From Desmodesmus armatus (lineage: Eukaryota > Chlorophyta > Chlorophyceae > Sphaeropleales > Scenedesmaceae), in the NCBI GenBank assembly GCA_007449985.2, contig VIIQ02000587.1, positions 425,040 to 489,039 on the forward strand: a stretch of 64,000 nucleotides of DNA, given 5' to 3'. The notes under the pieces are model-generated. The model worked only from the letters and a program-made list of their open reading frames with translations. It was not told where the DNA came from and did not search any database. Position 1 is the stretch's first letter. Each line of letters opens with the position of its first letter. Positions 34,990 through 46,620 of the stretch are shown piece after piece. A program made the position numbers and the translations under genes.

Positions 34990-37379
34990 GACGACAGGCC
35001 TGCACAGGGCATGAGACAGGGGCTGCATGAGCAGGATGGCCACACATGCTGATGATGTGGCAGCGTCCAGAGTGCATGCATGCACGCACAACAGACCACA
35101 AACATGCACAGAAACAAAATAAAGCCACAACGAAGGGTTGTAGCTGGCTGTGATGACGTAGAAGTGCTCCACCCACCTGTTACGTAGCTGTGCGGGTCGT
35201 TGAGGGCAGCACGCAGCCTGCCTGCTGCTGATGTTTGTTGCCACGCATTGTAGAAGCATCTTGTTGGTCACAACTGCTGATGAGAAACGCTGCTGCACTC
35301 CGGCGAATGTGTTGTGTGAAGTGATTTGGCCCAGTTGCACAGGTGTGTGTGCGGAGGGCAATCCGGGACGCCTTGTATACAAACACCCTGCCAGCCTTGC
35401 CTGTGGCTGCAGGACCACCGCGAACATGTGGCACAAGCCAGGCGTGTGCCACCCACAAGCTCCTCAGGCTGGTGCCCCGGGCGCCCAAGATCCGGCGCAA
35501 AAGGTGTTAAGTTGCATTCGAGGCTATCCTGTCAGGATATGGTGGCTGACGGAGGGAGGGCCAGGTGACCACGAGGTCAAACAGCGTTGACCCGGCCCGG
35601 TCCCCCGGCCGGGGGAGGGCAGGGGGGCGCCAGGGGCTCACCCGTGAAGCTGCCAGCCTCGTTGTGACCAGCAAATGCGCTCATAGTCAGAAGGAGCCCG
35701 CCAAATCGTAGCCAAGAAGCCTGGTGCCGCCTTGGCAGCCGTCGAACTCAAGAACAGGCTGCACGTGGCTGGTTCCTGCTGCTGCCAACAGGTTCAGGTA
35801 CCAGGAAGTACCACTCACAGCACCCATGCATGGCCAGCCACGGCTTCCTCCACAAAATCAAGACCTGGGGGTGGGGTGGGGTGTATGGGGGCCTCAGTGA
35901 GGGAGGGGCGCAATGCCCCGTTTGCTGTGGGGGCAGGGTGTGATAAGGAGACAGCCTGACATGGCAGGGCCACTGCCGCGGGTTCAACGTTGGGGATAGC
36001 ATCAACTCGCCTGTCTCACTCATCGGCAAGGGGACCAGTAGTACCTGAGGCGAGCCTCAACTGCCAGGGGTGTGGGGTTTCAATGAAGCCCAAAACACGT
36101 TGGGGTGGAGGGACACACCCTTTCTCAGCGTCCTCCCCCCTTCCTCGAGCCCTTCCTTGTCTGGAGCTCCCAGGTCCGACCTGAGTCTTGCGTTTTTGAA
36201 GGACCCGTATGCCCTGGACACCACATCAGGCGGGACAGGCAGCTCTGTTGTTGTCGCTGCTGAAAGTGTACATTTGACTGTGTGTTTGCACCCGGCATGA
36301 TGTGCGTTGGCCGTCAGGAGTGTTCAAGCATCTTGCAGCACAGGCCTGAGGCACTTCTGAGGCACTTCTGAGGCACTGCCTCTGCGTGGTGTTGCTAGCA
36401 AGGCAGGGCTTAATGTGCCGCTGGGGCTCAACTTGAGTCGAATGTTAAGAGGCTGAAGCATGAAGGGGCCTCAACACTGCAAAGTGAAAATCCTATTAGG
36501 CTCAATGTGCGTTGGCACCCAAGGCATGATGCATGGCAGCTCTCAGGGAAACTTAGCTGTTATGACATGACAGCCGTTACTTCAAGCCCACTGCTGCTTG
36601 CTGATACAACGTTACATATCCTGGCAGCCTCCAGTGCTGTGCCCAGGAAACAGCGTCCTAGGAACTGCTGTGCAAACAACACCTCCAACTTCCTGAGGCT
36701 GCTGCTGTGCTGCTAAATCCTCCCTACGTCTCATGTTGCCAAGCTTCAGGCCTCAAAATGACCTACAGCAACCACAACGACTGCTGCCTGCCCTAACCCG
36801 AGGCTGCAAGCCTCAGTTTGGAGCATTCTGCCGCAAGACATTTGCATTATGTGCACAACTGCAGGCTCTCCCTGGCAAAGGTCCCGGCATGCTGCGAGTA
36901 CACCACCGACTGCCTGCTGCCGTCCTGCCTGGCCCGCAGCTGCCTCCAGCGGCCTTGCTACTGCCAGCCCACAGCTGATAATTGCTCAACTGCTTGCTGC
37001 ATGTGGGCTCAGCGATCAGTGGTGGCCGACTGCAGCACAAAACGGCAGTGCATAAAGGCAGGGCAGCAGCGTGAGATTGAGTGTTGGGGTGATTCCCGAT
37101 ACGTCAATGACAATGTGTTACACAACAGCAACGGTAACGCCTGGACCAACACTCATGCGGTCGCTGTACGCCCTGCTTTGCAAGTGGGCTCACATAGCTG
37201 GCAGGGATCTGAGCAGGGTGCAGCCCTGTTGCAATGCAGCATGCCGAAGCAAGGTGACGGGCCACTGCTGCTGCCATCACTGCAAGCCAACGAGGCATCA
37301 TGAAGACCAACATTGGATTATAACCGTGCTGTCCTTTCCACACACCCTAGAAACATGCCGCCACCACCTCCCCTACTCC
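34990..37379. other. Long intergenic region
   Basis: About 2.4 kb with no recognised gene. It includes a perfect GC-rich palindrome at 35601-35616 and a short triple repeat (GAGGCACTTCT units) around 36347-36380. Small open frames look like chance. Confidence 0.5.
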
Positions 37380-37655
37380 CTACTGCTGTATGCACTCACA
37401 TGGCGCATGGCCCTCTGAGATGGCCTTGTCATAAGACGTCTTCTTCATATCTTCCCTGGCGCTGTCAATCTTCATGAACAGCCAGATGGTGATGCCATAG
37501 CCCACCACCAGGGCATGGTGGTGCTTCCAAAAGCGCTGCCTCAGGTAGAAGCTGAAGCTCTTCTGAAAGGGGTGGGGAGGGTTTGGGGGCAGGTTTGTTG
37601 GGTCTACTGGTGGTGGACGCAGGATCCCGCGAAGGTATGCCTCGCCTAGCACCAT
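37380..37655 (-). CDS. Small single-span membrane protein (C-terminal exon uncertain)
   Basis: The ATG at 37655 opens a frame of up to 91 residues; a GT donor after 37400 (GHAP|) suggests that the last residues come from a further exon not identified. A Pro-rich start is followed by FQKSFSFYLRQRFWKHHHAL, a hydrophobic span (VVGYGITIWLFM) and a charged tail (KIDSAREDMKKTSY). An acceptor-like CACCCCTTCAG precedes KSFSFY, so the Pro-rich part may be intronic and the true start elsewhere. The basic, Trp-containing approach to one membrane span followed by a charged tail recalls the plant mitochondrial ATP synthase 6-kDa subunit, but the match is weak and I do not assign it. Confidence 0.5.
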   Translation of the reverse strand: MVLGEAYLRGILRPPPVDPTNLPPNPPHPFQKSFSFYLRQRFWKHHHALVVGYGITIWLFMKIDSAREDMKKTSYDKAISEGHAPCECIQQ

Positions 37656-37976
37656 GCTGCAGGGCCTGCTGGGTGCCTGGCTGGGCTGGACACTTGGCTC
37701 AGCAGCTCAGATCGCTGCTGCTTTCTGCAACGAACGAGGTGCTCACGCGACAAGGGGTGACCACACGACAGCAGTGATCAACTGATAGTGAGTAAAACGG
37801 AGTGATTGATTGCAAATGAAGCAACTGACTAAACCCTTTGAGTTTGAAGGTGGCAAACGAAGTGAGAAGCATGGTTGTTTGCTGATCACTTTCAAGTTGG
37901 ATGTTCATCCAGAAGCAGGTACATCACAAGGGCCGCTCCTCCTGCTCTGTTCGTCCCGACAGACAGCCTGGGCAAG
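37656..37976. other. Divergent promoter region
   Basis: About 320 bp between the leftward small membrane-protein gene and the rightward ataxin-3 gene. No specific element recognised. Confidence 0.4.
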
Positions 37977-40900
37977 ATGCTGTACCATGAAAAGCAGGTG
38001 ATGCTGTTGGCCGACCCAATCAAGCTGTACACCATCACTAGACATCAACTACAAGATCAAGTCACAACCCCACACAACATCAACACCCCAAGCAGCTGAT
38101 CACCCCCTCTTGCTGTGCACTTCACTGCAGGTGGCGGCGCTCTGCGGTGTGCACTGCATCAACACACTGCTGCAAGGGCCCTACTTCTCAGAGCTGGATC
38201 TGGCTCAGGTGTGGCATCAGAGGGGCTAAGGTCTCTGCTCTGCAGTCCCTTCAGCGACACCACCAGCCATGGTGTGGGTGTGCGTACATGCATGGATGGA
38301 GCTGTGTGCTGGCTCACCAGCACAGCAGCGCAGCCGGCAGTGCAGTCCTTGCCGCTGGGCGTTACACACATGCACAGCATGCAGGGCTATCATTCAGCTA
38401 TGCTTGCCAGCAGCCACAGCACCGCTGTTGCCACAAGGCAGGGCATAAACAGGCAGCTACATGTTGGGCACACACCCAACAGCAGCAGGGGAGGAGGGGC
38501 AGGCTTGTGTGGTTGGCACCCACATGATCCTCAACAAATTTGGGGTTTCTGTCATCCTTGTGCCTGTGCTTCATTCAAAGTGCCTTGTGGCTTACACTTA
38601 TCTTATGTGAAGCTAAAAGGCCCCGGGGGGGGGGGGGCAGGCAGTTGCTGACTAGTGCTGCACGCAAGGTGACGGCAGGCCCTCACAACAGGAACAGCAG
38701 CAGGGCATGAGTGCCCAACACCTGTTGCTGAGCAGTTGACTTAGTCACACACGTTCATGCGCTGCAGATTGGTCAGGAGTTGGACCAGCTGGAGCGTCAG
38801 ATGCTTGAGGATGCAGCAGGGCCGTCAACAAACCTGGACGAGAGCGGCATGTTCTCCATACAGGTGTGTGTTCTTCCATTGTGGCGGGGGGGGGGGGGGG
38901 CAGGGGGGGGGGGGGGCGGTGGTTTTTGGACAGATGGGGCGGGGGGCAGGAGAGCCCCAGTCGAGCTGGTGGTGAGGGGGTGTGCGTGCAAAGAGGGGGG
39001 GGGGGCTTGTGCTAGCGCCTGCAGCAACAGCAGTGTGAGTGTACTATCACGCGGTGGCAGTGTTGGCAGCAGATGCAGTTGCTGCTGCTGTCTCTGTACC
39101 TATCTGTGCTGCACAACGCATGCATGGATGCAGGAATGCCTACCCAGCCCACTTACAGCCATGCCATGGGCCTTTCTGGGCCTTTCTTTGTGGCGTATGA
39201 TTCATCAGCAGGAGGCGCTCCAGACTCTCTATGTGCCATCCGTGCCTTGCGCTGCTGTCCCTTGCGTGCGGCCGACCCCATTGACTATTCTCCTGTGTCA
39301 CATTGTCTGTTGCACTGTCACACTTCGTGCAGGTGTTGACCAAGGCTCTGCAGGTGTGGGGTCTGTCTGCCCTCAACATTGACAGTGAGGAGGTGACTAA
39401 GGCTGCTGAGCCATTCGAGGCTCAGAAGGAGGAGGCATTCATATGCAACCTGCAGGTGTGTGGGTACTGCAACATTTTTCGGGGTTTCAGTAAGACACTG
39501 GGCTTGAGTTGCATTGATGCAGCTGGCTGCACCGACCGCATTGGGTCATGTGTTGGCACATTGCTTGAAACCATGTGTCACGGCTGCAGCAGCCAGATTG
39601 CCTTTTTGAAGTGCATCACAAAACATACGTTGTTGCCGCTTATGTCCAGGAGCACTGGTTCACCATCCGGCGTGTTGAGGGTGACTACTTCAACTTCAAC
39701 AGCCTGTACCCCGCCCCTGAGGCCCTGTCAGCCTTCTACCTCACAGCATACCTGGACAGCCTCAAGGAGCAGGGCTACACAATATTCGTCATACGGGGCC
39801 CACTGCCAGCCTCACCTGCAGCAACTGGGGCACAGGACATGGAGGGGCCTGGGAAGTGGTGGTCAGCGGATGAGGTGAGTAATGGACGGGGGAGGGGGGG
39901 GGGGGAGCATGCAGGGCTGTTGCTGCCAGCTGTTGCTGCGTCTCTTGCCCTCCCTCCTTACCTTCCTGCCCTCCCAAGCTCATGTGCACCTTATGCGGGC
40001 TTTGCTAGCGTCACCAGCCGCCGCTGGGACGCAGAACATGGAGGGGCCTGGCAGGTGGTTGTCAGCGGACGAGGTGAGTGCACTACGTTGTGTACGGGTG
40101 GAAGGCGTGTAGGCCTCTTCACGCTAGTTGGTGCTATCCTCTTGCCCTCTCCCCCCCTCCCCACGTTCCCACACGCCGTCCCAAGCTCATGTTGTTATGA
40201 GGGCCCCGCTAGCGTCACACAGGGCCACTGCGGCACAGGACATGGAGGGGCCTGGGAAGTGGTGGTCAGCGCATGAGGAGGGTGCACTACGTTGTGTACG
40301 AGTGGAAGGCGTGTAGAGCTGTTCCTGCCAGCTGTTGCTATCCTCTCTTGCCCTCTCCTTATCGCCTTCCTGCCCTCCCAAGCTCATGTGCGCCTTTTCC
40401 GGGCTTTGCTAGCGTCACCAGCGGCTGATGGGGCACAGGACATGGAGGGGCCTGGCAAGTGGTGGTCAGCGGAAGGGGTGAGTATACTTCGTTATGTGGA
40501 AGGCTTGTAGGGATGTTTATCTTGAGGAACCTGATAGCGTCACCCGCCTCCACTGGGACGCAGATTATGAGGGGCCTGGGAAGTGGTGTGCAGCGGACGA
40601 GGTGAGTAATGTACATGGGGTGGGGGGGGGGGGGCTGTATGGCTGTTGCTGCCAGCTGTTGCTATCCTTGCTTGCCCTCTCCTGCCCACCTTCTCGCCCT
40701 CAGAAGTTCATGCGTGCCTTTTGAGGGCCCCTCTAGTGTTACACGGGCCCACCAGAACACAGGACATGGAGGCCCAGTGAAGTGGTGGCCCCCCGGCCGA
40801 TGTGAGTAGACAGTTTCCCAGAGGCACTTGACTGTAACGGCTACTGTTGGCAGCAGCCTTTACAGTGGCTCTGGAAAACTGTTGAAAACACACATTGTCC

Positions 40901-42438
40901 GATGGTCACTGCTCATATGAGGTCAGCTCCTCGTGGTCTGATGTCCCGTCCCGCCTGCTACTGCTACTGCTACTGCTACTGCAAACTGCTACTGCCACTG
41001 CTACTGCTACTGCTACTGCTACTGATGGTGTTGCTGTAGTGTGAGCCACCCGGTGGGGAGTGTATTGTTGTATTTGGGAAGTGCCTGAACACCTCAGGTC
41101 ACAGTGCTCCTGGCGTTTGAGAATGTAGTCTGCCCCCAAAATGAGTGTGTGTGATGCTGTTATGGGAGTCAACTCAGCAAGACACCGCCCAGTCAAGGGG
41201 GATGCTCACAGTGGCATGCTGTGATTGCACATCGCCAATGGTGGCTATAGCCACAAGTAGTGGAAGATTCCACCATCCTTCCTTTCCCCCTCTCATCACT
41301 CTTCCCATCAGCCCCTCTTGGCGCGGGTTGCAAGAAAGGGCTGATGGCCTCCTGCCGTTCCTTACACATGCTCTTTCCCCCTGTGTTTCAACCCCCCCTG
41401 CAGTGCTGCACTGCCCATGAGGCTGCCCAGGCTGCTCGCCAGATGGGCGCCTGCAGGGGCATGCAGCCCCCCCCCCCCCCGGGTCCCAGCAACTTCTCCT
41501 GGCGCGCTGAGCTCAATGCCCCCCCCCCCCACACACACATATTGCACAAGGCCGCCCACTTATGACAGCAATCAACATGTATCTGTCCCTTTGTCTGTCC
41601 CCGACTGCCACAATGCCACCCCACCCCCGCGCAGTGCCGCACCGCCCATGAGGCTGCCCAGGCTGCTCGCCAGGTGGGCAGGGCCCGCAAGGGGCTGGAG
41701 GACGCACTCGAGCGGGCAGCAGCAAACGGCGGGCAGATCACACTGCGGCCTAGGAATACGCGGGGGGCAGCAACCCAGCTTGTAGGTAGGTGACTGCTCC
41801 GCAGTAAACACAGATACATGCCTTGCCTGCGGCCCCCAGCAGTCTGGTTTGCTTGGCTGAGGCGTGTGTGGCAGCTGGTGGGGGTGTCCCTTCCCTTGGG
41901 AACCCAAAAAGACATACGCACCAAGCCTGCAGATGTCTGTTGCAGGGTATCCATTGGCGAGTGTGTCCCAAGTGTCCAGTTGGCAGCATGCCGCTGGGCA
42001 CGGGCATACAGGCATCAGGCGAATCGTCCTCCTACTGCCGAACAACAATTCGCCTGGAGTATGTCTGGCTATGTCTTTGACTAAATATGTGTGTCCCTCC
42101 TACTGCAGAAGATGACGAGGATGCCGACTTGGCAGCAGCCATTGCAGCAAGCATGGAGCAGCACTCAGGCCAAACAGGAGCAGCAGCAGGTGCAGACGGC
42201 GGCGGCAGCAGCTATGCAGCAGTGGCAACTGGAGCGCGGCAGCAGCAGTGGGGCAGTGCAGGCGACCTTGCAGGTGCGGTTGCTGGCATAGAACCCGGCA
42301 TGACGGCACAGCCAGAAACACCAGTACATGATGTGCTTACCAGCCCTGTCAATGATGTTGTGTTTGCGCAGTCCCTGTTTTGGCCCCTGCAATGTTTGTG
42401 CACACACACTGCATTGTGCGATGGCGTGCACTGCTCTT

Positions 42439-42480
<42 letters not shown>

Positions 42481-43393
42481 AGGTGCAGCAGCTGCAGGTA
42501 GCAGTGGAGGTGGGGGCTTTTTGGACGACATGCATGTTGATGGTGATGATGATCCAGAGCTAGCAGCAGCACTGGCAGCAAGCTTGGAGGAGCACCACCA
42601 AAGCCAGTCACAGCAGCAGCCGGGCGAGGCTGGGCAGCAGCAGCAGCCTGCAGCAGCAGCAGCAGCAGAAGGGCAGCCGTCGCAGGTGGGTGTTGCTGCA
42701 GACAATGAAGGACGGCTCTTTGGCCGCCACTGGGGCCGCCCTGCAGGGTTGTGCGCTGCTGCAGCTGGGGTCGTCGCCACCATTGACATCATGCCAGGCT
42801 GAAGTTCTGCTCTCTACTGGGAGAGCTGGGGCGTGTTTACACCTGATGTGCAACCAGCCAATGCATTCCCAGGACATTCAAAATTGCTGTGTGCGGATGT
42901 CACGTTTTTTGATACACAGCAAAGAGGCTTCAAACTCAAAAGCCAGATCACATGGGTATACTGCACATGTGGCATCGCATGCTCGGGACACTGATGACGT
43001 TGGTGGAGAGCATCATGCGTCATGGCACGATTTTTCTGTCGGTTTTGCTGATGTTTTGCCCTCGTCTTTTTCTGCACCTGCTGATTGCTGCCATGCTGCC
43101 AGGCTACTGTAGAGGTGCCTGAGGAGCCAGCAGAGGGGTCAGATGGTGTGCTGACAGTCGCCTTCCGCCTACCCTCTGGTTCCCGCCTATCCCGCCGCTT
43201 CAGTAAAGCAGACAGCGTGGCAGTAATGGCGGCATATGCGGCGCAGCAAATGGCAGCCAGTGGGGAGTTGGCAGTCGGAAAGCGGGTCGTGCTGTCAACG
43301 CAGTTCCCAAAAAAGGTTTTGGAGGATGGGGAGCAGCAGTTGGAGGCAGCAGGAGTTCAGGACCGCAGCATATTGACAGTGGCTGTCAGCTAG
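37977..43393 (+). CDS. ATXN3: Ataxin-3-type deubiquitinase: Josephin domain, UIMs and UBX-like C-terminus
   Basis: Nine exons, 450 residues: 37977-37997, 38131-38208, 38768-38863, 39333-39455, 39650-39874, 41635-41785, 42109-42273, 42483-42685, 43103-43393. Josephin catalytic triad is intact: Cys12 (ALCGVHCINTLLQ), His108 (EHWFTIR) and Asn123 (FNFNSL), with the same 15-residue His-Asn spacing as human ataxin-3. Two ubiquitin-interacting motifs follow (DADLAAAIAASMEQ and DPELAAALAASLEEH), separated by Gly/Gln/Ser linkers, then a C-terminal UBX-like fold with LTVAFRLPSG and QFPKK, suggesting contact with p97/CDC48. The enzyme trims ubiquitin chains in protein quality control. Human ataxin-3 lacks the UBX-like end. 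Intron 5 holds a tandem array of exon-5-derived units, exon 6 has a partial upstream duplicate, and intron 7 ends in (CTG)12. The first exon is 21 nt; the frame upstream lacks an ATG nearer the Josephin start. Confidence 0.92.
38885..38920 (+). repeat. G-rich tract in ataxin-3 intron 3
   Basis: Two runs of more than ten G separated by CA, in the sense strand of an intron. Could form a G-quadruplex; length is unreliable because homopolymers are error-prone. Confidence 0.6.
39800..40810 (+). repeat. Tandem array of about 200-bp units derived from the end of ataxin-3 exon 5
   Basis: Six copies of the segment containing ACATGGAGGGGCCTGG start near 39837, 40036, 40239, 40439, 40566 and 40764, i.e. 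spacings of about 200 bp with one shortened to about 126 bp. The first is the genuine exon end (DMEGPGKWWSADE, then GTGAGT). Copies 2, 4 and 5 keep an AG before and GTGAGT after the block; copies 3 and 6 have lost the donor or have a stop. The units also repeat the intron sequence between blocks (CTCATGTG...GCTAGCGTCAC). Confidence 0.85.
40955..41024 (+). repeat. (CTGCTA)n-type hexanucleotide repeat
   Basis: About 70 bp of CTGCTACTG units with two interruptions, inside ataxin-3 intron 5. Confidence 0.8.
41405..41460 (+). pseudogene. Partial duplicate of ataxin-3 exon 6
   Basis: CTGCAG followed by TGCTGCACTGCCCATGAGGC closely matches the start of exon 6 (from 41635), about 230 bp downstream. 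The duplicate then diverges into ATGGGC and a poly-C run and has no donor, so it is probably a dead exon copy. Confidence 0.7.
42441..42476 (+). repeat. (CTG)12 tract at the 3' splice site of ataxin-3 intron 7
   Basis: Twelve uninterrupted CTG units followed by TTGCAG, where AG is the acceptor of exon 8 (42483). The run takes the place of the polypyrimidine tract. Confidence 0.9.
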
Positions 43394-43963
43394 CTGAGTG
43401 CCAATTGGTGTGACTGGTGTGATTTGCAGCCGTGCAGTTGTGGCTGTAGCTGCAGCCTGTCATGCAGCCAGCCAGGCCTGGGTGAAGCACATACACTTGT
43501 GGAGCTACAGGGACCATGTGTCTCAACCATCTCCGTGTGTGAGACCGGTGATGACTTTTAAATGTTGCAAGCGGCAGGCGTGTTGGTTTGATTGTATGTG
43601 TGGGAAGTCGGCTGCCTGAGCGCTCACCTGGAGAGCTGCAGCCTTGGCAACCATTAGCACAGAGCAGGGGAAAGCAGGGCATTTCTTGTTGCTGAGATCT
43701 CTGCACATCTGATTTACCAATCAAGAGAGCAAGATGCGGTGCCCTTTGCAGAACAGCTACAGCCTGTCACAATGGGGGGCTGTAGCCATAACATCCAGCC
43801 GGAACGCGAAAAGGAGGCTGTTTTATATCTTTCACCAAAGGGGATACCTACACGACTGTCTGCACTCTGCGCCTTGGCTTGTTAGTGCTGCCAGTTCTCA
43901 GCTCACTGGATCTCGATCTGTCTCCATCCCACTGCCCTGCTTCACTGCTGACTCGTAGACAGG
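43394..43963. other. Spacer between ataxin-3 and GNAT genes
   Basis: About 570 bp between two same-strand genes; presumably 3' UTR and promoter. No further element recognised. Confidence 0.4.
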
Positions 43964-45661
43964 ATGAGCTCAACTCCACAGCTAGCGGATCATTTCACCT
44001 TCCGGGTGGGGCACGTAGATGATGTGGAGACCATAGCAGCAAACAACATAGCCATGGCCAAGGCAAGTTCTGTACATGTCTCTGGCTGTGTGGGGACAGC
44101 AATGCACGCGGACTCCTCGACCCTGCAGCTCGCTGTACCAACATCTCCATGAGTTTTATAGCCACTGCTGCTGCAGGAAACGGAAGACCTGGAGCTTCCT
44201 GCAGACACAGTCAAGAAGGGTGTGCTGGCAGTGCTGAGCGGTACTGCACATGCCACATACTTTCTATTGGAGCAGCACACAGACACACCACAGGCGCAGA
44301 TAGTAGCTCAGCTGATGATCACGTATGAATGGAGTGACTGGCGCAACGGGGTGGTGTGGTGAGTCCTCACTGGCTGTGTGGCCTGCTGTCATCACAGCAG
44401 CAGTTCATTCTTCAGCCTTCTGTCGCCACTCTCAAGGGCCAAGAGCAGCCTAGTAGCAGATGAGTGCCAACACCTTGTTCTGCTGTTACCACCAACCAAC
44501 CAGCCAGCCAGCAATCCAGCCAGGCAGCAGTGATTCACAATTGACGCGCACAACTTGCATCCCAGGGCCCCTGCCGTGAAAGCCATGGCAATGTTTCAGT
44601 TCCCTCTGAACAATGCTGTGAGCCGCCTTGAGACATCATGTCAAAGTTTGCACGCGGCCTGCCTGTCGTGCTGGCTGCTGGTCCCTGCAGGTGGATCCAG
44701 AGTGTGTACGTTCCCCCGCAGTTCAGACAGCAAGGGCACTTCAAGAGTGAGTTGTGTCAATCTTGTGTGTGTCACAGTGTGTGACCCAGCAGCAGTCCCA
44801 CCTTGCGAAAAGCCCTTGGTCAACATTATGATATCACAGCAGCACCACTGGTGATCTGGGAGAACAGGGCGTCCAAATTAGGGAGGCCCCAGCCAGGCCC
44901 CGCTGAGTAGACATGCACCTAGCCAGCCTGCAGCCCTGGCATTGCACTAATGCGGTGATTGCGCACACTGCTCCTTGATGATGGCTGCAAGGCCAGCCAC
45001 CAAGCAGAGTACTGACAGAGAGGACATATGCAGTACATGTGCATGCAATGCTGACTCTGCTTTGATTGACCCTGTACATGGTGTGTGTCACAGGCCTGTA
45101 CCAGCATGTGCGTGAGGAGGCTAAAAAGGCTGGGGCAGCTGGGCTCAGGCTGTATGCCGACACAGGCAATGAACGCGCACACACAGCGGTGAGAGGGGTG
45201 GGTCGTTTGGGGGGGGGGGGGGGCTAGAGCGGGGGCAGGGGAACTTTAGTATGCCTGTTGTGGATCTGTGAGCAGTGAATATGTGATTTCAAATTCTGCC
45301 ACACTGACCAATGTGATCATCAAATGTTCAAAGATGTTGTCAAGCTGAGCACCACCCCTGACACGTGTGATGCAGCACTCGTCACGAGTGGCACGCAGTG
45401 CGTGGCACGCAGCACAGCGAGACCCACCCTCGACTTGAATTTCCAAGGGTGTCCCATTCTGTCGTAGGCACTGTAGGCTCCACACAGCAGTACCCACTTG
45501 AAGCTGTCGGTTGAGGTGCCCCTCTGTTGACTCGCCCCCTGGCTGATGACCCCCCCCCCGTCACTGCCCTGCCTGTTTGTGCCGTTCTCATTCTGCAGTA
45601 CGAGCGCCTCGGCATGACCAGCCACTACAAGGTCTACGAGGAAATGTTCACAGGCTACTGA
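43964..45661 (+). CDS. GNAT-family N-acetyltransferase
   Basis: Transfers acetyl from acetyl-CoA to an amine of an unknown substrate. Five exons, 43964-44062, 44177-44358, 44691-44746, 45094-45188, 45599-45661, give 164 residues with consistent phases. The protein covers one GNAT domain: substrate-side helix (VDDVETIAANNIAMAKETED), central strand AQLMITYEWSDWRNG, WWIQSVYVPPQ, the acetyl-CoA pyrophosphate loop RQQGHFKSLY (a variant of Q/RxxGxG/A), and the C-terminal NERAHTAYERLGM typical of the family. The same YEWSDWRNG...WWIQSVYV pattern is common in bacterial and algal members. The first intron uses a GC donor (AAG|GCAAGT), required because AMAK must join ETEDLEL. Intron 4 contains a long G run near 45211. 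Confidence 0.88.
44063..44176 (+). other. GC-AG intron in the GNAT gene
   Basis: Donor AAG|GCAAGT and acceptor CTGCAG; the 114-bp intron must be removed to keep the conserved N-terminal helix in frame. Same donor sequence as the GC-AG intron in IFT121. Confidence 0.8.
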
Positions 45662-46620
45662 CCCACAGGATGGCTGTACTGCTATCACTGCTACATTCAT
45701 GGGGTTAGCCAGTCGCCGGCACCACCGCAGGTCATCGCCTGCAAGCCAAGCATGGCCCAGGCCCTAGACGCCCCCCCCGGCAGAAGGCTTCTGACGAACA
45801 CACTATGAAGATGATGTTCAGCAATGGGAGCAGTGCTCGAGGTATTGAACCCTGGTGCACAGGGCTTGGTGCACAGCCGCCCAAACCTTAAAAGTTATGG
45901 CGCTGCCCTGGTTGGTTTTTCCCCCCTTCAAATACTGCACCAAAGTGCATAGGACCAAAGGTCCAAAGCTGGTTTGTCTTTGGTTGGCTGCAATATGCCA
46001 CCCTTGCATCGTGGCCATTGACACCCTTTTGCAGCCTATATTGCTTGTGTTGGGCATGTTCATGGTTCATGTTCATGCCCCAGTGTGGATTCCATGCATT
46101 CGTGAAACAACGTGGACAGCCTTCCTCAACAGGGGACGTACAAGGAAGATGTTACATGAGCGTTTGTGCAAGCAATCTGCAGCACGAATCATATCCCGCC
46201 AACGTCAGCACATAATCTTTCCACGACCGCACAGCCCATTCAATCAACAGCTGAGAGGGTTGGCACAGTGTCAGTCCAGCAGGTCTCGCCCTTGCTTGGC
46301 TGCTGCAGGGTCATCTGTGCCTACTGATATGAGGGTGCCTTCACCGGAGTTCTGTGGGCGAGGCTGGTGTGGTGCCTCGACTCCCACTGCTGCTTGCGCC
46401 AGCAGCTCCTGCAGGTGCACAGCATGGGAGTGTGATGCCAGTACAGTAGAGTGGCGGGCAGCCCACTGTCCCAGCAGTGCTACTAGATGACTCATCATTA
46501 GGGGCCCAAGCGTAAACCTCAACATGAGCAACCCCAGCACATGGTAGCCGGACAGATCAACCGAGTCATCCCCCCAACATTGCTGGGAACAGGCAGCAGG
46601 CCTCACCCTACACACTGCCT
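45662..46620. other. Convergent intergenic region
   Basis: About 960 bp between the 3' ends of the GNAT (rightward) and BRCC36 (leftward) genes. The plus-strand frame 45855-46490 is long, but has no recognisable domain. Confidence 0.45.
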
